Source: Vreelandella nigrificans
GTDB lineage: Bacteria > Pseudomonadota > Gammaproteobacteria > Pseudomonadales > Halomonadaceae
Assembly (NCBI RefSeq): GCF_002374315.1
Contig: NZ_NWUX01000009.1
Location: forward strand, 62,001-126,000
DNA: 64,000 nucleotides
Direction of reading: 5' to 3'
Position 1 is the first letter of the stretch; each line of letters begins with the position of its first letter. The notes beneath the pieces were generated by a model. That model did not search any database, had not been told where the DNA came from, and was given only the letters and a program-made list of their open reading frames with translations. This document shows positions 56,045 through 63,446 of the stretch, one piece after another. The position numbers and the translations under genes were made by a program.

Positions 56045-57169
56045 TTATGAGCGATCTTGCTCTGGCAGGCTTTCTGCAGTGAGCTTGTCCTGATCGTTCT
56101 TTAGCACAAATCTCTGAAGGAAACTGCGAAGTAGCCACCCAAGCCACTTCGGGTTGGCTTGCACCCAGGTATAACAGGCTTCCAAGCGACAGCCCATCTC
56201 GATTTTTCCTTGCTCGTTGGAGATCCCAAAGTTGATACTCCGCATTCCTTTGCTGATGGCATGACGCACGATTTGGTAGCCCATCACACGGTGGATGGGC
56301 AGGCGTCCTGTTGCCTGTAGATCCACACCGCAATAGGTAGATTCCAGGTGATCGCCTAGGGTAAAGCAGAGGTCGAACGCATCAATGCGTCCGTCCTTTC
56401 GTAGCAGCAACCATACTGCATGCTTGAGCTGCCCCATATGCAGAAAAAAATCTTGAGGGACCATAATCTGGTCGGGCGAGCGGTGTTTCTGGTAAAGCTG
56501 TAACCACAAGGCATGCAAGCGCTGCGCCTCATCTAGCGAGAGCGCTTGCCCTTCACGAACGTCAACGGTGTAGCCTGCTTTTTCCAGAGTCCGCATATCC
56601 CGACGTAGGCGTTTGCGCTTGGGGTGTTGCATCAGATACTGACCGAAATCTGCCCAGGTAAGCTCCAAATGTGCACAGTTGTAGAGCTTGTCCAGCGGCA
56701 GCTTCTGGAGGTAGTCAGGTGCAGGAAAATCCCGCCCGACGAATAATCGAACTCCATGCTTCATCGAAGCCTGTTCCAGCGCAGCTACCAAGCGGTAACG
56801 TAGGCTTGTTGAGTTCGGGGTTGCTGCCAGCATCAGTGGCAACCCAGTATTGACGGGCGTTCCCATGGTGGTGACACGCAATGAGGCTTTATATGGCAGG
56901 TGGATGCGCCATATGGTGGCGACAGCAGCGCCAACCATTTCGCCATTGGAAATGGCCAGCGCATAGAGATACTGGCACTCCAGACCGCTGGCCTCAAGAG
57001 CAGCCATATACTCATAGCTGCAGAACTGATGGGGGTGACACAATTGATTCCAAGACGTTCGATCAATCGTGGCAATCGAATCCCTTATATCAATCAGTAC
57101 CGCCGCCTCAGCGATATCTTCTGTGCGGCTTGGAAAACCGGACCGCACCACCTGCTCCACGCGCTTCAT
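56045..57169 (-). CDS. GNAT/BioF2-like N-acyltransferase
   Basis: The protein has 374 residues, cytosolic. GGGAG lies seven bases before the ATG. Two GNAT-fold halves resembling the BioF2/FemAB-like group: SYEYMAALEAS in the first half, and in the second the segment KRKRLRRDMRTLEKAGYTVDVREG, ALWLQLYQKH and INFGISNEQGKIEMGCRLEACYTWV. Such enzymes N-acylate amines, and members act as bacterial ceramide synthases or peptidoglycan amino acid transferases. It is 15 bases after an alpha-oxoamine-synthase-like gene, so the likely acceptor is the amino ketone made by that enzyme. The donor acyl group is unknown. Confidence 0.72.
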   Translation of the reverse strand: MKRVEQVVRSGFPSRTEDIAEAAVLIDIRDSIATIDRTSWNQLCHPHQFCSYEYMAALEASGLECQYLYALAISNGEMVGAAVATIWRIHLPYKASLRVTTMGTPVNTGLPLMLAATPNSTSLRYRLVAALEQASMKHGVRLFVGRDFPAPDYLQKLPLDKLYNCAHLELTWADFGQYLMQHPKRKRLRRDMRTLEKAGYTVDVREGQALSLDEAQRLHALWLQLYQKHRSPDQIMVPQDFFLHMGQLKHAVWLLLRKDGRIDAFDLCFTLGDHLESTYCGVDLQATGRLPIHRVMGYQIVRHAISKGMRSINFGISNEQGKIEMGCRLEACYTWVQANPKWLGWLLRSFLQRFVLKNDQDKLTAESLPEQDRS

Positions 57170-57184
57170 TGTGCGGCTCCCAGC

Positions 57185-58450
57185 CTAATTCATCTCCACC
57201 AACAGCGGCTCATTCACGAGTCTGGATGGATCACTGTCACCAAGCAGCACCTCCAGGCTTTGGGCAAAACCTTCAATCTCCGCATCAGTGTGGTATCTGT
57301 GCAGGATCAGCCGTATCAATGCCTGATTGGGCTTGACTGCCGGGTAACGGAAAATCGGTACGCAAAAGCCTTGTTTCTCCAACTGCTCTCGCACTTGCTC
57401 GGCCTTACTGTCCTTCCCGATCAGTACCGACGTTATATAGGACGGCGTGTCATTGAGCTGCAGGCCACTATCAAGCAAGCGCTGTCGGAACGCCAAGCTT
57501 CTGCATAGGTAATCATCCATGATGGATGGGTCCTGCTTGAGCTGCTCAATGATGGATGCCGCTGCGTCCGCTGTGGGTGGCTGAATGGCTGCAGTGAAAA
57601 TCGACGTTCCACTCAATACTTCGAAGGCATCAATGTACTCAGCGTTGGCACTGATTGCGCCGCCTTCCAGACCCACTGATTTTGAGAGAGAAATCATGAT
57701 GAAGTCGGCACGACGAAGATGTTGGAACTCCTCATAGAAATTACGCTGAGGCTCGCCATACACCATGAAGCCATTGGCATCATCGATGTAACTCAGGGCT
57801 TGGAAGCGTTCACATACATCCAGAATTTCTCCGATAGGTGCCACGCTTCCATCTGAAGAATAGACACTTTCAAAGACGACGATCGCTTTGCGATCTCCAA
57901 CGTTCTGCAGAACACGTTCCAGATCAGCGACATCGTTATGCTTGAATGCCATTAGCGATTCACCGTATTTCAAGTGGCTCGCTGCTTTCCAGAGACTCCA
58001 GTGGCAATCACGATCGAAGACTAACACGGCATCCCGATTGTCAATGCCGCTGCTGGTGGAGAAATTGAACTTTGCCGTCATCGCATTGATGAAGCCGAGG
58101 TTGGCCAACATGCCCGATGCAAACGTTAGCGTTTTGTCTTTACCATGATGCTCGCTGAGCAACGTTTCCAATCGGAAATGCGGCTCACAAACACCCTGCG
58201 TCGCCCTTGAACCACCGGTGGAGAGCCCATAGCGCTTGACCGATTCGCAGAATGCATCAAGCACCTGTGGATCCTGCTGCCAGCCAAGATAGTTAATCCC
58301 CGAGAAATTCACATAAGGGAGACCATTACGCGTGATACGTGAACCGGACATCCCCTGCATGATGACGGGTTCTCGCAGAAACCCCTCAGAGACTGAAGAC
58401 TCAACGAAGCGTTGAAAGCCCCAGCGGTCCACCTTTGGCAAGATATCCAT
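57185..58450 (-). CDS. alpha-oxoamine synthase-like PLP enzyme
   Basis: The protein has 421 residues. GGAGGGGG precedes the ATG at 58450; a longer frame to 58501 is unlikely. It shares the fold of AONS, KBL, serine palmitoyltransferase and the autoinducer synthase CqsA: GGSRATQGVCEPHFRLE, ASGMLANLGF, stacking His150 (FDRDCHWSLW), FESVYSSDGSVAPI, and PLP-Lys257 (ISLSKSVGLEGG). It deviates where the family has DE(A/S)H: here it is DDAN (223-226), so the conserved His is Asn. These enzymes condense an amino acid with an acyl-CoA or acyl-ACP. The companion acyltransferase suggests an N-acylated amino-ketone product, a small lipid or a signal. No bioA-D, cerR or acp gene is next to it. Confidence 0.8.
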   Translation of the reverse strand: MDILPKVDRWGFQRFVESSVSEGFLREPVIMQGMSGSRITRNGLPYVNFSGINYLGWQQDPQVLDAFCESVKRYGLSTGGSRATQGVCEPHFRLETLLSEHHGKDKTLTFASGMLANLGFINAMTAKFNFSTSSGIDNRDAVLVFDRDCHWSLWKAASHLKYGESLMAFKHNDVADLERVLQNVGDRKAIVVFESVYSSDGSVAPIGEILDVCERFQALSYIDDANGFMVYGEPQRNFYEEFQHLRRADFIMISLSKSVGLEGGAISANAEYIDAFEVLSGTSIFTAAIQPPTADAAASIIEQLKQDPSIMDDYLCRSLAFRQRLLDSGLQLNDTPSYITSVLIGKDSKAEQVREQLEKQGFCVPIFRYPAVKPNQALIRLILHRYHTDAEIEGFAQSLEVLLGDSDPSRLVNEPLLVEMN

Positions 58451-58502
58451 AAACCCCCTCCATTCGTCCTGACTGCTATTTGCATTTGACAAATTCATCA
58501 AA

Positions 58503-58532
58503 TTGCATTAGGCGACTTGCATTCCTTATAAT
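58503..58532 (+). promoter_or_regulatory. sigma-70-like promoter of the two-component system
   Basis: TTGCAT (58503-58508) and TATAAT (58527-58532) with an 18-base spacer, on the plus strand, 113 bases before the regulator GTG. Confidence 0.5.
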
Positions 58533-58592
58533 GACAGATGATCGTCCCACCGATTTACTGACACTTTTCAGAAGCGGGTTTATCGTTGCAGC

Positions 58593-58636
58593 GCAATATC
58601 AAGCAACGTTCAAGAATACATCAAGATTTCATGAAG
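58593..58636 (-). promoter_or_regulatory. four-fold 11-bp direct repeat (CTTSAT array A)
   Basis: On the minus strand half-sites CTTCAT, CTTGAT, CTTGAA and CTTGAT start at 58636, 58625, 58614 and 58603, each exactly 11 bases apart. This is one helical turn, as in OmpR/PhoB/PmrA-class sites. The array lies 142 bases ahead of the alpha-oxoamine synthase gene and overlaps the ribosome site of the response regulator gene, so it may act on both. The binder is inferred to be the adjacent regulator. Confidence 0.65.
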
Positions 58637-58645
58637 GAGTGGCCA

Positions 58646-59344
58646 GTGAGCTTGGGACGTGTATTGATCGTCGAGGATGACTTCGATGGGGCCGAGGTGC
58701 TCGAAGCCTACCTTGGCAGGGATGGCTTCAAGACCCGACATGCAGCAGATGGGGATCAAGCACTGGAGTACCACGCGCGTTGGCGCCCGGATTTAGTGCT
58801 GTTGGACATCATGCTGCCAGGGCTAAGCGGTAATGAGGTGCTCACCGCCATTCGCCAGCATTCAGCAACACCGATCATCATGGTGACTGCTGTCGGGCAT
58901 GAACCCAGCCGTATTAATTCGCTACTTTATGGGGCCGATGACTACGTCGTTAAGCCATATAACCCAGGTGAAGTAGTCGCGCGGGTTCACGCGGTATTAC
59001 GCCGTTGGCGTGGTGGTGGCCTCGGGCAGACCACCTTGCTACGCCATGATCGCTTGGTTATCGATCTCAATGCAGCGCTGGCTACCATTGAAACTGATGG
59101 CGTGACTCAGCCCCTGGAGTTAACTCGCACCGAGTTCAGCCTGCTGTCGATGATGATGGCAGCACCTTCTCGTATGTACACCCGCGCGGAGCTACTTGCC
59201 AACTGCCTTCCAGAAAGTGATGCAATGGAACGGGTGGTTGATGCTCACCTATACAACCTACGACGCAAACTGGAGCGTGCCGGTATTAATGGTGTCGTAT
59301 TGACAGTACGGGGGCTAGGTTACCGCTTCCGCAATCCTTCATGA
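58646..59344 (+). CDS. OmpR-family response regulator
   Basis: The protein has 232 residues from GTG at 58646, six bases after AAGGAG; upstream in-frame starts (ATG 58631) would include that site. A receiver with acceptor Asp54 (LVLLDIMLPGLSG) and Lys in DDYVVKPYNPGE, and a C-terminal winged helix (LELTRTEFSLLSMMM; VVDAHLYNLRRKLE; VRGLGYRFR). Similar to BaeR/QseB-type regulators of envelope stress. It overlaps the kinase gene by 4 bases. Candidate binder of the CTTSAT arrays. Confidence 0.93.
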   Translation: MSLGRVLIVEDDFDGAEVLEAYLGRDGFKTRHAADGDQALEYHARWRPDLVLLDIMLPGLSGNEVLTAIRQHSATPIIMVTAVGHEPSRINSLLYGADDYVVKPYNPGEVVARVHAVLRRWRGGGLGQTTLLRHDRLVIDLNAALATIETDGVTQPLELTRTEFSLLSMMMAAPSRMYTRAELLANCLPESDAMERVVDAHLYNLRRKLERAGINGVVLTVRGLGYRFRNPS

Positions 59345-60516
59345 GCACGGCAAAGAAAGGCCGTTCCCGGCAACTCTGGTACTGGATCAGCCTACGAATG
59401 ATTGGCCTCGCGCTGATGGCCATACTGGTCGTGGGTGCCGGTATGTGGCTACGCTTTTTCTGGTGGGAAACCAAGCTGCGAAACGCACTCCCCAAGGAAA
59501 TACTCCAAGAATTGAAGCTGCTGGAAACCGATCATGTCGCCAATGCTGAGCGTCTGCGTGAAATCTATGGGCAATATCTCTATGGCGATTACTTTACACC
59601 AGAGGTGCTACATGCGGACCTGCTGTGGTTCAGTGGACTTGTACTGATCGCCCTTCCTCTTATCATTGGCGGGGGTATTTGGGTCTCATTGCGTCTATCA
59701 CGCCAGCTCAGTGTTGTTGCAATCGCGGCAAGGCACATTGCTGGCGGTGATTTCCGCTCGAGAGCAAGTATTATTCCCGATGCTCCCGCCGCACTCCACC
59801 ATTTAATAGCCGACTTCAATCACATGGCCGAACGCTTAGAACGCCATGAACGGGAGTTACAGGCATCCAGTGCCGCCATCGCCCATGAACTGCGTACGCC
59901 TCTCACCGCCGCCAAAGGGAGGCTGCAGGGCCTGATAGATGGTGTCTTCGAAGCCTCGCCACAGCAACTAAGCACCATCATGCGGCAACTAGATCAACTT
60001 AATCGTCTGATCGATGATTTGTACTTGTTATCGCTGGCGACAGCAGGTCAGTTGGTTTTGATACCATCAAGCTTTGCCCTCAAACCACTGATGGAAGAGC
60101 GAGTGGTCTGGGCAGCACCACGATTACAGCAGCACCCCATGAAGATTGTGATCGACTGCCCGGACGATGTACTTCTAAATGCCGATCGCGATCGCCTCGG
60201 TCAGGTAGTTTCCATCCTGATCGACAATGCATTGCGCTACGCTGCAACTGGCGACTATTTGGCACTACGCGCCACCCGACAAGGAACGAAGGTATTGATC
60301 GATGTCGAAGACGCTGGCCCTGGTTTTGCACCGGAGCATATAGAGCGTGTGTGCGACCGCTTTTGGCGTGCCGAGCATTCACGCTCGCGCCATGCAGGCG
60401 GCAGTGGGCTGGGGTTATCGGTGGCAGTAGCTATATGCCAAGCCCATGGTGGACAGTTGAGTGTTCACAATCGAGGGACGGGCGGCGGGCGCATCCACAT
60501 CGAGTTACCTGCCTGA
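59341..60516 (+). CDS. HAMP-containing sensor histidine kinase
   Basis: The protein has 391 residues. Membrane helices at about 18-40 and 94-116 flank a small 53-residue periplasmic loop. HAMP (about 117-170), HisKA with phospho-His182 (AAIAHELRTPLTAAKGRLQG), and HATPase with DNALRYA, VEDAGPGFAP and GGSGLGLSVA. A loop this short suggests sensing of membrane or periplasm-edge signals. Partner of the regulator ahead of it. Confidence 0.93.
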   Translation: MSTAKKGRSRQLWYWISLRMIGLALMAILVVGAGMWLRFFWWETKLRNALPKEILQELKLLETDHVANAERLREIYGQYLYGDYFTPEVLHADLLWFSGLVLIALPLIIGGGIWVSLRLSRQLSVVAIAARHIAGGDFRSRASIIPDAPAALHHLIADFNHMAERLERHERELQASSAAIAHELRTPLTAAKGRLQGLIDGVFEASPQQLSTIMRQLDQLNRLIDDLYLLSLATAGQLVLIPSSFALKPLMEERVVWAAPRLQQHPMKIVIDCPDDVLLNADRDRLGQVVSILIDNALRYAATGDYLALRATRQGTKVLIDVEDAGPGFAPEHIERVCDRFWRAEHSRSRHAGGSGLGLSVAVAICQAHGGQLSVHNRGTGGGRIHIELPA

Positions 60517-60569
60517 TTATAGGCGGCATTACTCTGAAAACGGATGCTTGTTGAGCCCGCTCCACGGCT

Positions 60570-60591
60570 CTTGATGAAGTCTTCATCTTTT
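60570..60591 (+). promoter_or_regulatory. 11-bp direct repeat (CTTSAT array B) before mipA
   Basis: Half-sites CTTGAT (60570) and CTTCAT (60581) are 11 bases apart, and weaker matches CTGGAC (60592) and CTTGTA (60603) keep the phase. It is 67-88 bases before the MipA-like start. Confidence 0.6.
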
Positions 60592-60657
60592 CTGGACGAT
60601 ACCTTGTAGTGAGGAGGGTTCACTACCGGGGTAACAACTCGGAAAGGATGAACAACC

Positions 60658-61527
60658 ATGCGTAAGCCTGCTTCTCAACGGATGCAAAAAGGGTGTTTGG
60701 CAAGCCCTGCCTTATCAATTATTGCAAGCGCCGTCTGCCTGCTGATGCCACTGCAAAGTTTGGCTCAGCAGCATCACCAAACTCAGCAACAGGGCACCGA
60801 TACACCCGCCAGCCTATTCGGCGATACAACTGAAGTTGTGGTGGGGCTGGGGGCGGCCTACATTCCCCGTTACCTCGGCGCAAAAGATTCACGAGCCATA
60901 CCGGTACCAACACTGAGCATATACCGCGGTATCTTCTTTGCCGATACCGTGCGCGCCATCGGGACAGAGTACCTGACTCAAAACGGGCTTTACGCCAGCA
61001 TGGCGATTAGCTACGACTTCGGCCGAACCGAAAAAGACAGTGACTGGCGCCCTGGATCAACGCGTCTCCAGGGAATGGGGGAAGTTAAGGGTGCGACTAC
61101 CGCTAACTTCCTGCTGGCTCAGGAGTTGACCTCCTGGCTCTCGGTCAATGGTGAAGCTGATCTGCGTGTAGCTGGCCATGAGCGAGGCAATCGTTACCGA
61201 CTAGGCCTGGAAAGCACCATACTGCGAACGGACAACGATGTGTTCACTCTCGGCGTAAACATGCACGCCGGTGATGGCCGCTACAACCGCACCTATTTCG
61301 GCGTGAACGATGCGCAAGCTCAAGCTTCGCGATTTTCCCATTTCAATGCTGAATCCGGCGTCTACGCCTATTCGCTCTCGGCAGACTGGCATCATGACTT
61401 CAACAGGCACTGGACGATGTCTCTTGGGGTGAATGTCATGGAGTTCAGCGACAAGGCGCGTAACAGCCCAGTGGTGGAAGAAAAGACCGGTGTGGCGGGG
61501 TTTGCTGCATTGCACTACTCGTTCTAA
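60658..61527 (+). CDS. MipA/OmpV-family outer membrane protein
   Basis: The protein has 289 residues. Signal peptide (about 1-38) ending at LAQQ, then a beta barrel with alternating strands (VVVGLGAAYIPRYLGAKDSRAIPVPTLSIYRGIFF; LSADWHHDFNRHWTMSLGVNVMEFSDKARNSPVVEEKTG) ending in the C-terminal aromatic F required for outer membrane insertion. MipA is a scaffold of murein synthesis or an outer membrane stress protein; it is often induced by envelope stress. AAGGAT lies before the ATG. Confidence 0.9.
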   Translation: MRKPASQRMQKGCLASPALSIIASAVCLLMPLQSLAQQHHQTQQQGTDTPASLFGDTTEVVVGLGAAYIPRYLGAKDSRAIPVPTLSIYRGIFFADTVRAIGTEYLTQNGLYASMAISYDFGRTEKDSDWRPGSTRLQGMGEVKGATTANFLLAQELTSWLSVNGEADLRVAGHERGNRYRLGLESTILRTDNDVFTLGVNMHAGDGRYNRTYFGVNDAQAQASRFSHFNAESGVYAYSLSADWHHDFNRHWTMSLGVNVMEFSDKARNSPVVEEKTGVAGFAALHYSF

Positions 61528-61538
61528 GGCAGGCAACA

Positions 61539-61757
61539 ATGATGTGCGCATATAAGCAGACAACCTCCGCATTACGCTCCCGATGCCGGATACTTATTTG
61601 GCTGGCCTGCATCTTGGTGACCGCCTTATTGTTGGTAAGTGGTGTTCGGTTTCTTATGAGCGAGCCACCTAGGCCAGTACTGGATAAAGCAACTCAGAGT
61701 CACCCTGTGCCAGACAATTCTGTGCAGAGTGATCCGGTACAGAGCCCCCCTCCTTAA
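61539..61757 (+). CDS. small single-span membrane protein
   Basis: The protein has 72 residues, 11 bases after mipA. One hydrophobic helix (about 18-41) and a Pro/Ser/Gln-rich tail (SHPVPDNSVQSDPVQSPPP). No family is recognised. Probably translated with mipA. Confidence 0.6.
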   Translation: MMCAYKQTTSALRSRCRILIWLACILVTALLLVSGVRFLMSEPPRPVLDKATQSHPVPDNSVQSDPVQSPPP

Positions 61758-61820
61758 AGACTCCCTAGCCTCTCATAATTGATCGGCCAATAGCGGATAA
61801 TGCAAAGGTGCCCCTCTCCT

Positions 61821-61875
61821 GGTTCGTCACGAACCAAGCACTGATCAGTGATAGGCCCGCCATGTTTAGGCGGGC
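61821..61875. promoter_or_regulatory. three consecutive hairpin/dyad elements
   Basis: A 6-bp dyad around 61821-61835, a perfect 12-bp palindrome CACTGATCAGTG at 61839-61850, and a 7-bp stem GCCCGCC/GGCGGGC at 61855-61875. The last could terminate the mipA operon, since T is scarce but a ten-C run follows. Confidence 0.5.
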
Positions 61876-61876
61876 T

Positions 61877-61886
61877 CCCCCCCCCC
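61877..61886. repeat. ten-C homopolymer
   Basis: Ten consecutive C on the plus strand between the hairpin and array C, upstream of the efflux gene. Such tracts vary in length in other bacteria and can be sequencing errors. Confidence 0.9.
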
Positions 61887-61889
61887 GCA

Positions 61890-61933
61890 CTTGATGAAAC
61901 CTTGATAAGACATTGAAAGGTCGTTGACGGGTA
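61890..61933 (+). promoter_or_regulatory. four-fold 11-bp direct repeat (CTTSAT array C) before the efflux gene
   Basis: Half-sites CTTGAT (61890), CTTGAT (61901), ATTGAA (61912) and GTTGAC (61923), 11 bases apart, with TTGA kept in all four. It is 25 bases before the outer membrane factor start. Confidence 0.65.
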
Positions 61934-61957
61934 AAGAGCACACTTCCGTTCAGGCTC

Positions 61958-63439
61958 ATGGATCGGAAATCTCACATCATGTCATTGCACTGGAATGCAG
62001 CACTTCTGACCGTGCTGCTATCAGGCTGTACCACTTTGATACCGCCTCACACCCTCCCTGAAAGCACTTTACCTACGCATTACCAGCAGGGGTATGGCCC
62101 CAACACCAAGGATGCTGCATCGGCCTCAGCGGCTAATATCGCCTGGCAGGACTATTTTCGTGATCCTCACTTACAGAACGTAATCCTTCAGGCACTACGC
62201 CACAACCACGACCTGCGTAGTGCTGCTTTACGGGTTCAACTGGCACAGGCAGCCTACCGCATTGAGCGCAGCGCACAGCTACCCGGTGTTGACCTGGGAA
62301 TGGATGCGAAGCGCTCGCGCACCCCGTCCGATTTGTCGGCCACCGGCAGCGCCCTGAGCAGCAATGAGTTTCAGGTAGGCGTGGGGGTTACCAGTTGGGA
62401 AGTCGATCTCTGGGGCCGTATCGCCAGCTTGAACGAAGAGGCCTTGCAAACATTTTTGGCAACTAATGCTGGCCAGCGAGCAGTGACAATCAGTTTGGTG
62501 GCACAGGTAGCCGATACCTGGCTTAGCTTATACGAGCTGAATGAACGGCTGCGTCTCGCTCAAGCGACTCAAGCCAACCAGAGCGAATTACTGCGCATCT
62601 TCACGCGGCGGTTTGAGGTGGGAGCAGTCACCAAGCTGGAGCTCACCCAGGTACAGACGCTGGTGAACCATGCAGAGGGCTTGGTGCTGCAACTGCAGCA
62701 GCAACGTGATCTGCAGCGCAATGCACTACACCTACTGATCGGCCGGGCTGACCTCATCGACTTCAACTATAAGCCTTTTGCCAATTCCCCTCTGCTTCAG
62801 CCTCTGGATGCGGGACTACCATCCGACCTGCTAACCAACCGCCCGGATATCGTCGCCGCTGAGCATCGCCTGCGCGCGGCTAACGCGCATATCGGCGCAG
62901 CCCGAGCGGCCTTCTTCCCACGTATCAGTCTGACTACTTTCGGCGGTTTAGCCAGTGGCGAACTGAGCGATTTACTCGAGGGAAGCAGCCGTGCCTGGAA
63001 CTTTGCTCCTAGCCTGTCGTTGCCAATCTTCGATGCTGGGCGGAACCAAGCCAACCTGGACTTGGCGGAAGTGCGCAAAGACCTTGCCGTCGTCGAGTAC
63101 GAACAAACCATCCAAAGTGCCTTCCGCGACGTCGCAGATGCCTTGGCTAACCAGCACTGGCTACAGCAGCAACTATCCGTACAGCAGCAAGCCGTCGAGA
63201 TTCAGGCCGAACGCAGCCGACTGGCACACCTGAGCCATGAACGTGGTCGCGCCAGTTTCTTGGAAGTGCTTGATGCCGAGCGTGACCGCCTGGAGACCGA
63301 ACAGCAAAAGGTGCAAGCGCAGCATGCACTACTCCGCAGCCGGGTGGCGCTGTACGCCGCACTGGGTGGTGGTACGCAGCACCTGCCCCCAGCCGATCAA
63401 CCGGTGTCTGCCCTGTCTTCAAATATCGCAGAGAAGTAA
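61958..63439 (+). CDS. NodT-type outer membrane efflux factor (lipoprotein)
   Basis: The protein has 493 residues. The ATG at 61958 gives a basic n-region before the signal; one at 61979 is an alternative. Lipobox LLSGC with Cys, then two OEP halves (about 60-260 and 275-470) with the conserved N..DL..A.LRVQLAQAAYRIERSAQLPGVDL, and RPDIVAAEHRLRAANAHIGAARAAFFPRISL. It forms the outer membrane channel of a tripartite exporter with the HlyD protein that follows. Confidence 0.92.
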   Translation: MDRKSHIMSLHWNAALLTVLLSGCTTLIPPHTLPESTLPTHYQQGYGPNTKDAASASAANIAWQDYFRDPHLQNVILQALRHNHDLRSAALRVQLAQAAYRIERSAQLPGVDLGMDAKRSRTPSDLSATGSALSSNEFQVGVGVTSWEVDLWGRIASLNEEALQTFLATNAGQRAVTISLVAQVADTWLSLYELNERLRLAQATQANQSELLRIFTRRFEVGAVTKLELTQVQTLVNHAEGLVLQLQQQRDLQRNALHLLIGRADLIDFNYKPFANSPLLQPLDAGLPSDLLTNRPDIVAAEHRLRAANAHIGAARAAFFPRISLTTFGGLASGELSDLLEGSSRAWNFAPSLSLPIFDAGRNQANLDLAEVRKDLAVVEYEQTIQSAFRDVADALANQHWLQQQLSVQQQAVEIQAERSRLAHLSHERGRASFLEVLDAERDRLETEQQKVQAQHALLRSRVALYAALGGGTQHLPPADQPVSALSSNIAEK

Positions 63440-63446
63440 CTCAACC

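Noticed and set aside
55911-56333. A 140-codon minus-strand frame past the acyltransferase
   Set aside because: It is another frame of the acyltransferase gene end and lacks a start site.
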